Below are positions 14,301 to 26,300 of a stretch of 60,000 nt of DNA, piece by piece. The notes under the pieces are model-generated. The model was not told the origin of the DNA, ran no database searches, and worked only from the letters and a program-made list of their open reading frames with translations. Position 1 is the first letter of the stretch. Every line of letters begins with the position of its first letter. The stretch is taken from the NCBI GenBank assembly GCA_964035545.1, contig OZ037770.1, positions 3,021,662 through 3,081,661 on the forward strand, given 5' to 3'. The position numbers and the translations under genes are program-made. Origin of the DNA: Bugula neritina (lineage: Eukaryota > Bryozoa > Gymnolaemata > Cheilostomatida > Bugulidae).

Positions 14301-17300
14301 AGAGCCACAGTAGTACTGAGTAGAGTCACAGTAGTACTGAGTAGAGTGACAATACACTAGAGTCACAGTAGTACTGTATACTTTCAGTTATACGACAAAG
14401 ATTGAAGCCGTGAGTTGTGATGAACTGTACGTAGACATAACCTCTCTTCTCAGCATCGTCACATACGACCAGCTGGCACAGGAAATGAGACAAGACATCA
14501 GATCAAGGACAGGCTGTCCCTGCTCGGCTGGAATGGGTATAGTACCTAATAAAATACTTAGTTTGGGGAAATCCGGGCTATTACCTACTGGAACTTTATA
14601 TCATGATTCATACCTTGGAAGTGAGGGATTTGAACATGGCTGTACTAACTACTGAATCATATTATGTTGAAAAGTCTATAACAACTGAGCTAATATACTG
14701 TTATATAAACTACTAGTATATGATAGTAAGTCTATTTCATAGTATAGTATATAGTATAGTATATAATATAATATATCATAGTATAGTATAGTGTAGTATA
14801 GTACAGTGTTGTACAGTATAGTATATAGTATAGTATAGTGTAGTGTAGTGTAGTACAGTGTAGTATAGTATATATAGTATAGTATAGTATATAGTATAGT
14901 ATAGTGTAGTATAGTATAGTAGTTGGTATATGCTGTATAATATATTATAAAGTTTACTTTCTCTCATCTCATGTGATGTCACAGTCACATGATGTCACAG
15001 TCACGTGATGTCACAGTCGCGTGATGAACCACATATCACTTGTACAGCTGGTTTTACCTGACAGCTATTAATAGCACACACTTCTTCTATTTGCTACTAT
15101 TTATAGATTGGTTGACATAAGCTCACTCTCATAAAACTTGCAACTATCATCACCCATAGGTTCTTCTATGAATCAATATATAACAGAAAACAATGATCCT
15201 TCATGGCTTTTGTTTTGGTATTATTTTAAAGCAGCCACGTGTACCCTTGCAACATCATGACTAAGAAATATCACTAGTCTTTTATGATTCTTCAACTTTA
15301 GATAGAAACTCATTAGAGTGCCAAAACTGTTGATATTTTGCCAAGGTTATACTCTAACGGTGCTAGTCTGTAAGCTAGAGCTGGTGATTCAAATAGAAAG
15401 GTGTCACTGCTTTTCCTGCTACATCCTAGACGTAGCTTTCATCATCTTGTACTTCGATGTTTTTGATGAATATACTAAAAACATTGATAATAAATTATAT
15501 TAAATTTGAAGTTTAACTCGAATTCTGAACAATACTTTGACAGGCAAAATATTATCAGCTTGTCAATTGTTTCACCTGATTTAGGATTTGGTGGGTTTTC
15601 AAAGAAACGTTAAATTAGCATTGAAAACTGATTCTAATGGGTGTACCATTCTATAAGATACAATGTTTTCTACAAAGGGAACATTTACTTGAAGTTATAG
15701 GTGTAGTAATGGATAACTTTAACCTTGACCTATATGAGGAAAGTAGCAAGGAATTATATACTATATATATATAGTATATATACTGTATATATAGTATATA
15801 TACTTTATACTTTCTTACTAGGGCTTCTACCTTCATTCCAAATTAAAATTTAAAAGGAAAACATTAGAGTTTTTTGTACATTATAGGGTTGGGGTCAATT
15901 ATTACATGTGAATGTAATTAATTACAATTACATGAAAATTTGTCATTTACAATTATAATTACAGTTAAATATTAATATAATTAATTACAATTACTTTTGT
16001 TCTCACAAGGGATAAATAGAAGTTATGCAATCTCACTTCTAGGGTCCAACTACCAGGGGCAAGTTTGACAGTAGTGAACCTCCTTTGTTCTCAACAGTGA
16101 CACTAAGCCACATTGACTTAGTTTGAGCTTGTTATTTAACAGTAGACATGGAAGGAAAAGTATGAATTTTTAAATTTTGAAGTAATTGTAATTATAAAGT
16201 AATTGTAAAAATCAATTACATTACATATGTAATTAATTACAATTACATTTTCATTCATCAATTACAAATTACATTCAATTACTTGAAAAAAATGTAATTA
16301 ATTACAAACAATTGCAATTACAAATTACAATTACCCCAACTCTGGTACATTGAGCTAATAGTTATGTAAGTTTTAGGAGCAAATAATTTCTAACTCACTT
16401 CTATTAAAATAATGACCCTGTAGTTTACCAAGTTCTATTTGCACAGTTTGTCACATCATATATGAAGAGTCCACTAACACTTCTCTTAAAATTATGTTTA
16501 CTATAAAAAGCATATTAGCCCTATTTCTTTGATTATCAATATGATTTTGGTTTGGGGTGCTGGCTAAACTCTTTGCAAAAACCGTTTCTCTGAATTTATA
16601 GAACACAGGCTATTCCCAGTTTCGTCAATGCTGCACCTGCATTCAACAGATATTTAATTTCAAATATGAAGTCTGTCCATATATGCAGCTGCCCAGCTTC
16701 TAATACAACACAAAGATTTTCACATAATCTCTTCCCTAAACCATGATTTAGTCTATTTCACAGTAGTCGGGCTCTCCACACCCCTCCCGTAAGCATAGCT
16801 GAGGATATTGCCCTTGTTAGCTGAGTTGATTCATGGCCTAATCTTTTTACACACACTTGCCCACACCTGCCATTGTATGCTCTTTGTTGTATACTCCATC
16901 AACACTGTTATGTAATCCCCCACTCTACCTTGTTAATCTCAGGCCAAGTAGAAATACATTTTGCATTAGGCTGTGGGTCTGTTATACTCGTTATTTTCTG
17001 GTCAATTTGAATCAGTTGTAAAGAAAACATGACTCAAGTTTCATCATTATGACGCAGGACTTAAATTTGAAGTTGTCTCCCTTAATTATTGTGAATATAG
17101 GCACTCGAGTGCCTGTTGCTATGAGAACTGGAATTTTCCAAGACTTCCTTGTTTCACAACTCGGAATATTGAAGACTCATTAGTAGTGCTAAGTGCTATA
17201 ATTACAACTGCATGATTATGTTATGAATGTTATGAATAATTTATGTACAGGAATATTAAATTACTGCCTTAGTTAAAATATCTTATCAACTTGAAGTTTT

Positions 17301-20300
17301 TGCCACAGATAAATTTACAGCATATTCAAAATATGCATCGAAACATGCACTAGTGTTTTACTCTCTCCACTTGTTTGAATTAAAGTTTTTATTTAAAACA
17401 AAACAAAAATTTATGGGGAACTGAAAACTGTCAGTGGGACGTCTCACTCACAGCTTTGTAATGAATAACTGTATTATTTATAACTTATCTGATTTTATAC
17501 ATTCATTCCATCAACTTCAACAGCCTTATAATATAGGATAGTATAGTATAATATAGTCTATACACTATATTATACCATACTACACTCTACTATACTATAT
17601 ACTATACTATGCTATATACTACACTATTCTATATACTATGCTCTACACTATGCTGTACTGTAGTACAGCATAGTGTAGAGCATAGTATATAGAATAGTGT
17701 AGTATATAGTATAGTAATTACAGTATAGTAATTACAGTATAGTGTAGTATAGTATATAGTGTAGTGTAATGTAATATGTAGTGTAGTATAATTTATAGTG
17801 TAGTGTGGTATAGTGTAGTGTAATATAGTATAGTGTAGTATAGCATAGTATATAGTATAATATATAGTATAGTGTAGTATAGCATAGTATATAGTATATA
17901 GTATAATATATAGTATAGTGTAGTATAGCATAGTATAGTATAATTTAATATATAGTAGAATATATAGTATAGTGTAGTATAGTATAGTATAATATATAGT
18001 ATAGTGTAGTATAGTATATAGTATAGTGTAGTATAGTATAGTGTTGTGTAGTTTAGTATAGTGTAGTACAGCATGGTGTAGAGTAGAAGCTTTCCTAAAC
18101 TAAACCATTTCCTGTGCTGCTGTCATAACTTCCCTGAATGCTGACTTAGAGACATGCTGCTGTAGATCGCTGCTGCCACATTCCACACATTACCAGTACA
18201 CGTGTACCTTTCATGAAAATACTGCAATACTATAAAATAATATGTTCAGCTGTTTATCTGTATCTCAAAAAGTTTGAGCCAGTCATTGAGGTTTTCTGCT
18301 CCTTTGAATAGTCACCTTTTGTGATGGACTGAGAATTTCTGCAATGCTAATTATCTCCAATAATTCTCTGCATAATGCCCACTCTAAATGCTAACTTTCT
18401 CAACACTCTGTTTACAATAAAATATGTAATTATTTAATTGCATCTAATTTTATAAGCGATGATATCATGATAGCCAGATTTCTACTACATCAAATTTTAT
18501 TTGTAAAGGGTGCCTATCAGGGGCTTCCCTAACTGTTGTGGAACTCAAGGTTAAATAACACTCTCAGGGGAGTCTTTGTTGTAGCTGACATATAGACCAC
18601 CCTCATTATACAAAGAAATTAATGAGTCATGCCAAGTAGTTGGCAAGCTTGCTCTCACCTGCTACCCATAAGGCTCTAATAGTTTTATAATCATTGTAAT
18701 ATTACATCTCTTTATGCTATTTATGTAATAGTAAACCTACATTTTATAGCCTCCTGCTATGTGATGTAATCACAGATGGAATGCTATATTGATATAATAT
18801 TATATGATATATTGATCCTAGTAATATTAATATTTAAAAAAATAGCCATTTGGGAAGTTTTACCCACAATTTTTTGGCCATTTTCAGGGCGTATAAGTTT
18901 TTAGATCTAGTAATGTGGAATGTTAAAGGGTGCGTGTTCAAAGTGAAACGCTTAGCGGAAGAAGTTATGTTCCCCTAAGATTTGCAACAGCACCATAAAT
19001 GACATAATATTATAATTGAAGAAGTTTGTCCACTACTGCAGCATCTAAATAAAGAAAATTAGTTTATTCTTAACTTGGCCAAACTTTACGTGTGAAGTAT
19101 TTTATGAGTTTCAACTCAAGTTATTAGTTCCAATCTACAATATTGTGTTTTCAAAATGGAAATTTCATTTCTTATTTTATATAAATGTAAAACTTTCCAT
19201 ATTCTTGGAGGTTATCTAAACAAAATATGCAGCTCAACTTTTGGTATTTCTTGAAAATTTGGTGTAATTTCTTGAAACATGAAAAAGATAAAGTGCGACT
19301 GAAGGAAGCTTTTCACTTTGACTATAATAAGTAATGGTGAACATTTTACTATAAGTGACTTGACTGACGGAATCTTCTCCAAAAGTATAAGTAGATACAA
19401 CTGTTTTTCTTTAAAAATTGTTAGTCCAATTGCAAGTCGAATATCATGTTATATAATAATATTTTGTAATTGAATTAATTATTGAATTAATTAGTAAATT
19501 CATTACAATTAATAATACAGTTGTGATAATAAAATGATTATCCTTAAATCTTAATTAACATAATTGGATTGCTGTAAAGTTGGGGGATTCCTTCAACATA
19601 GCTTTCTCCTGTAGTAGGAGTCTGCTAGTTGGTTATTGTTTCCCATAAGCACCAATAAGCACCAATAAGCCTTATTTCAGCTGATGTTGCGTATAGCTGC
19701 CTTACCTAGTATTGATAATATAATGAAAGAAAGCTGACATAGTATCTACTAGTTCCATGTTTGACGAACTTGTTTTGGTAATTTGTTTAGGTCGTGCACC
19801 CAGCCACCCTCTAGAGTCTAGGTAAATGTGTTTGTTTGCTGCTCCATTTAGGAGCAGTAGTGAAGAAATTGAGGTAGATTGAGTTCTTTAAATTTCGGTT
19901 TGAGGCAAAAGTTGAATTTCAATATTTCAGCATTAAGTTTCACAATATTACACTTTAGGAAAACATATTATTCTGTAGTTAAGAAAACTTGAAATGTGAT
20001 GGTTTTAGTATTACTGTAGATAATTGTTTATGTTTGTGGACATAATCAAGATGATTCCTACTGATACAAAGTTTTGGTTATGAATTGAACTGTGCTTGAC
20101 TGTATGTATTATCATGTGACATTGATTATAGACCCTTTGGTGTATGCTGTAATATCTAGGATCATGTGGAAGGGACATGTTAAAGCAGTTCCTTATTATT
20201 CCAGTTAGCAATGCTTGAGTGGATAATACTTATAGCTCGTTCCACTCACAGCTGTGTCTCTCAGTTTCCCACTTCATAGAAGCAAAAATAAATTTCATAA

Positions 20301-23300
20301 TAATAGTGTTTTTTATTGCACCACCTGACTTGTGACCGAGTCTTATCTAGCATTGCTGTTACAGCTGAACACTTAGGAATGTTCTGGAATAGTTGGAATT
20401 TTCCAGAATTTTTGTCTATTTCGTATCACTTGTTTGGTTATATACTCTGTGCTATTTAGTGGTTACTAGGGGGCATATGCCACGCCCTCCCTCCTTCCTA
20501 GTAGCTAATTACTCAAACTGATAAGGAAGTGATTGCAGTTTTGGGTGGAATTGAGGACATGATTCATTCAAGTGTGTAGAATCTCAGGAATTTGATATTC
20601 ATATGTAAAAGTACTTGCTGTTAGTAATAGTGCTAGCTAGTTACTAGTAATACTGACTAGTTACTAGTAGGACTGACTAGTATTTGCTACTAGTACTAGT
20701 ATCAACAGTTCTCTCTACTACTCCTAGTACTAACTGGTATTACTAGTATTAAAATTACTACTAGTTAATAGCACTACTGACTAGCTATTATTAATATTAT
20801 TAGTACTATACCCAATGTACAACAACAGTGCTAGTCACAGTACTAACTAGGCAGTGGTACTGATACTAGACTATTAGTCAGCCAAACTATAAGAGTTTCA
20901 CCCTAAACTCCACACTGACTGATATACACCCACTTTGTACTGTCTAACAGTTTATATTCATCGCTCTATCTCTGCTACATTGAACTAACCCACCTTGAAG
21001 TTTTAGGTCATTGCTCAGTATATTATAGGTATGTGTAACTTTCATTGGTTTAGCTCTTTTTTGTAGGAGGTAACTTACTGCTGGCACGACTAGCAACCCG
21101 TTCAGCTAAGCCAGATGGCCAGTACTATGTATCTCCTCAAGATGTGATAGACTTTGTATCCAAACATCAAGTTAATGATTTACCGGGTGAGTTACCTACC
21201 CTCACCTCTTGTTGTCTCAGCATGGCATTGAGTTTAGTGGGCTATTTATGATTTCTAGGTTTATGAAATTACCTAGTTTTTTTAAGAAAATCAGTTGCTT
21301 TTGTGAAAATCATGAAAATAACTCTAGTTTTGGGTGCTAAGATCTACATTAGCTGAAATAATGGAGAAATTGTCTTCCCTTGAAAATTTTCATGTAGTTT
21401 TTTTCAAAGCATAATATATTTTGCAAGGTGCTCTTTGGAAACTGCAGGCTTATAATCAAATCTTATTCCAAAATCCCCACTTGTTCCTTTGTTTCCATTT
21501 CCACACCAGCCTAGACTAGCAATGCATGCCTGAGCTTGTTTCTAAAAGTGGGCGGAGCTAATGTTCCTTTATATTGGTTGCCGAGTTGATTGATGAACCA
21601 TTAGTGAGTTAGTCGTCCTGAACTGCGCGCAGTGAGTCATACTGGTTATGAAAGCAGGGGGTTACGCAACTGGCGGTTGCCGCACTCAGGACTGGCTGTA
21701 AGTTATAATGTATTCAAATATCAAACAGCTTCATGTAATTTCAGTTGAGGTTCAAATTAAAGTGAAATCAGTTTGACTATTAGCATATGATTTACTACTT
21801 GTAAACTTGAAGTTGACTTAGTTTTAGCTACTTGAACTAGTTATACTTTATAGTGTATGTTTAGTGAATTCTAAGTTATTTCCTGTGGTTTATGATGTTC
21901 TACTGGTGTGGAACTTGACACCATGTCTAAGGTTAATGCAGTTAATTGAGATATTGTCACTGTCAGGGAGAAATTACATCTAGTGGTTTGCAGTCATTTC
22001 TTTGTTAGAAACCTTTCAGTTTAAAAATTGATTCTAACCCTGAAACTTCCAAATTTCGAACTTTTGTAGAGGATATTGTAGAAGAATATGTGAAACATTG
22101 TGTGATGTGTTTAGAACCCAGGCTAAGGTCATTAGGTCAAGATTTTCTAACAAAATAAACTCTAAAAAGAATAATTATGAGTCTATCCCTTTCGTGCTTG
22201 AATTGTTTATAAGTCACTTTATAAACTATATAAGTGGTGTCTACATAAGGGCTAAGGACTAAGGAGGGGTGGCTGACCCCACCATGTCATCTTAGATTTA
22301 GAGTTCAAAATGCAGCTGTAATCTTAGTAAGACTGAGTGACTGTCAAAACATGACTGCTGCTATCAGTATGAGTATGACTCAGTGATGACTCGCTCTAAA
22401 TATTGTCATATTTATGCCTAGCCTAGCTTGTCAGTTGCAGAAGACAAACCATTTGGCTGTTAATTTGATTTTGTAGTTACTGATGTGTTTATAATTTATT
22501 GTAAGTTGGTTTTTGTTATAAAATATTGACCATCTGATTTCCTATTTTTACTGCTTGCTATTGAAGGATGACAGCCCAAATACTGTGGAGTGTTTAATAC
22601 TGTAGGATACGCTGTAAGAAGTTAATCATGAGTTTCATCCATCTTGGATTCACACTGAACTTAGCTATGATTAATTTATGAGATTCTTTGTTTAGTCGTC
22701 ACTCCCACATGACCAGCCTAGCTGCTACCACCACTAGACATGTAACTCTAACCCAAGATAAGCGACTCATAGTTCCTAATAATATGCAGATTTAAAATAT
22801 TTCATCATTTGTTAGCAGCCATTTATGGCCTATTTATCTTTTCCTTCTAGGGCGTGACTTCTTGCCGCTTAGTAACGACACGTCATTGCATCATTGTTTT
22901 ATGGTTAAACTGGGTTTTTCCAGAATCCAAATCAATTTACAGTACCGTAGTTGCCCAAATATCTGCTTGTCACGTATTCACCTTTTATCTTCCAGCCCAA
23001 TTTAGTTATACTTACGTTCATTATTATTAATGCCAAATTAGTCCACTATTATATTCAAATTTACATGCAATTAGTTGATTTCTCAGAGAAATGCTATGTA
23101 AGCCGTGTTGGACTACACATTTAAAGTTAGTTTTAACTAATTCAGTATGCATTGCTGCACAACACTCCAAATTATCATGGAAACACTGTCTAACATCTTA
23201 GGAGTTGCGAAATATCTACTAATTTAAAAGAAGGTATTACCCAATCCTCACGCCAACACCTCATATGGGGAGTTTTGCTGAAAACATTCCCCAATGATAA

Positions 23301-26300
23301 TGATAAAGCAAATCAGCGCTGTGACACGTAGTGTAGCTGGTTCCAGTTCATAGTACAATGCCTCACTTCCTTATAAAGGGCGGGACGCCTACTATGCCCC
23401 CTCTATACTTGAATAGCCTCCTCTTGTAATTACATGACTAGGCAGTTTTGAAGGTAAATTTGAAGTTATTGCGACACACATGGTCATGCTTAGTTATCTT
23501 TTTGGTACTCATTGGTACTGCTGCACCTTGGGTTACAAACCTTGATATGCATAGCTAGCCTCCTTGCCTTAACTTTTAATCTCAATTGCACTTGCTCTAG
23601 CCTGTCAGTTGACTGATGTGACATGTGTGTCAGGTGCTTGTTTCACTTTGTCAACTAGTGGATGTGACATGGGCGTCAGGTGCTTGTTTCACTTTGTCAA
23701 CTAGTGGATGTGACATGGGCGTCAGGTGCTTGCTGTTGACACATAACTGGTTATTTTACAGGAGTGGGCAGAGTGACCAGCCGTCTGCTAGAGAAGCAGA
23801 AGGTAGAAACATGTGCTCAGCTGCAAGCATTCTCATTGGCTAAGCTGAAGGACAAGTTTGGCGCTAAGACGGGTGAGTCATGGCCACATTATCTCGTGAC
23901 CCCTCCACCAGGGCAGAGTACTATTCATGTGAATCATTTCAATCAACATGTGATCATAGCCTTAGAGTTACAGGCAAATTAGTGAGAGAGAAAGGACATG
24001 GTTTCTCAAGCCCGAATGCATACTGGTGTTCTCTAGAATACTAAGGCTGCTAAAGCAAAGTCCACCATTTCTTATGCCAGTTTATATTTACTTGTTGTAT
24101 TTCTATGTGGACAGTTTCTTGTATAGTAACGATCCATTGCTCTCTTCGCTCATCTTCAGGTGAATCTCTGTACAAGCTGTGTAGAGGTCAAGATGACCGA
24201 CAGTTGCGTCCAGATCAGCCCAGACAGTCCGTGTCATGTGACGTCAACTACGGCATACGGCTGACTGACGCCCACCAGGTGGAGCTGCTGTTTGAGAATA
24301 TAGCAGCAGAAGTCAGCAAAAAGCTGAGAAATGCCCGACTTCTCAGCAAACAGGTAATTGGAAAGAGATCATTGCAAAGTTTATAAGTTTCTGTACGTCA
24401 CAAATGGTAGATAGTTCGAGTTTTAAGTTACACCTAACTTAATTGTACTGCAGGGTTTGGGGTTTAATTTTTTAGAATTTTTCTCTTATCTCATAAAAAG
24501 CTAATTTCCGCTGCAATCATGCTCACAGCAGTCTTAAGTTCTAAGTCTGCTTAACATAAGCCTACAATATGGTTATACAACTTTCTTTGTTCTCGAAGTC
24601 ACGGCTGCCTATACTTTCAAACCTGCTTAGGGAGGGGTCAAGTGCCCCCCATCTTTCTTTGTTTAGTCAAAGTAAACTTAGCCTGAGGCTGTAGCATACT
24701 TAACTAATAATTCCTTTTCATTTTTGTTGAACATGTGTTTAGTTTGAGTCATAATCCCAGCTCTACTCACAGCTAGGGGTGCACCAGCTTGTCTTTTTAT
24801 GTAATTAATATTAGGGAGACTTCTTATTTCAGCAAAGTAGACAATATTAAGGCTTTTATGACTCAGTTTGGGTTATTTTTTGTGCAATGGAGGGTTTTCT
24901 ATTCTATAACAAAAGTTTTGTATAAGGGTTTGGGGTATTGATGCAGCCCTACGTTACCTGATTATTTCACAATAGCTTTATGGAATTCAAGTTGAATTGA
25001 GGAGTTTGAATGGGTTTAGGTTCGTGTAAATTAAAGCTCTTTTGTTCCTCTTATATAAACTAGAACTTCTTTCATTAACTGTGCACTAAAGTTTATAAAG
25101 GGAGTTGAATAATTTTTTACCTTTTGTAGTAATGGAGGGAAACAGGCGTTTGAATAAAGCGAAACTTGAAATGCTAGCAACCCAGTGTTATGTTATTCAC
25201 AGATAGTTTAAGTGCCATAGTACTCCTTGTTTGCTTTAAAATGATGAAACCTTTCCCAGTTTTTTACAAAGAAAAAACATGTACAGGAGAAGCTAACCTG
25301 GAGAAGCAACTGGCAGTAATTAAATGCTCATTCCGCTCATAAATGGTGAATAATTTAAAGTCTTCTATTATTGTTAGGCAGTTGCTATATCCAGGGTTTG
25401 CAGGCATGTCTAGGCAAGTTCCCCTTGCCTGACCACAAGCATAACATGACACTCTGAGCTGGTGGTTGACATGCCTGGCAAGTTGAGAAACGCAATCACC
25501 AGCTCTGATAGCACAAGTACTGACTCACACCTGCCCTTGCCTGTCATCAGCTAGTAAGTGTTACAAACAGTGAGTTTGCTTTCAGGTGACACTCAAATTA
25601 AAGGTTCGGTCTGCAGACGCCCCTACTCAATCTGCCAAGTTTATGGGCCACGGTATATGTGACAACATGAGTAAGTCGAGCAGTTTGAAGCATCCAACAG
25701 ATGGCACTGTCCTAATAAAGACTGTGTGTCTAAATATCTGGAGAGGCTGGAACATTCTACCTTCCAATCTGAGAGGGGTAGGACCTTACCACGTATAATG
25801 TAATAGTGTTTGTTTTCAGGGCACAATGTGGGGGTGTGAGGTCATAATGTAAATACTCAGCCACAGGTAATCTACCTGTTATATGTGACTGCAACCACTT
25901 GACAGTGCAAATACCTGCATTGTTATCTTTAAGGGTGTCACTCTGGGCAACCCTTCCGCCTCGGCTTTAAATTCTCCTGTTGATGACTCATTTTTTATAC
26001 ACTGAAGGAAGTTTTTCTGCAAGTTTGTTTCTAAATTTACTCTGCTAGCGGAATGTTTACAGGTTTCTCTCAGTATTCTGCCCAAATCAAAGCACCAGTC
26101 ACTTTATAATTCATTCAACTCTCTATTTCTAACAGAATGTATATTCAGGTGGGAATACAGATGACAAAACTTCAGCAAGTTCAGACCTGCACACGGAGAG
26201 ACAAACAGACAGATCTACTGAACTTTGTGGGCAAAGGGAAGACAAATGCTACCTCCCCGACCAAACCTGTCGCCATAGTGATATCGGATGATGAGGATAA

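Larger units (their letters stand above)
14537..21066 (+). other. 6.5-kb REV1 intron 10
   Basis: The largest intron of the gene, between the SCDE-motif exon and the exon with ARLATRSAKPDG. It holds TATAG-type satellite (14735-14935 and 17525-18075), a hAT-like MITE (15884-16344) and ACTAGT-rich low-complexity DNA (20620-20880). I found no other exon in it; open frames of 60-100 codons here are in repeats or lack splice and protein signatures. Confidence 0.7.

Noticed and set aside
14067-14366. Open frames with CDSTQYY or RVTVVLS repeats
   Set aside because: Translation of the 21-bp minisatellite in REV1 intron 9.
17629-18074. Tyr/Leu/Ile-rich open frames near 17.6-18.1 kb
   Set aside because: Translation of TATAG satellite inside REV1 intron 10.
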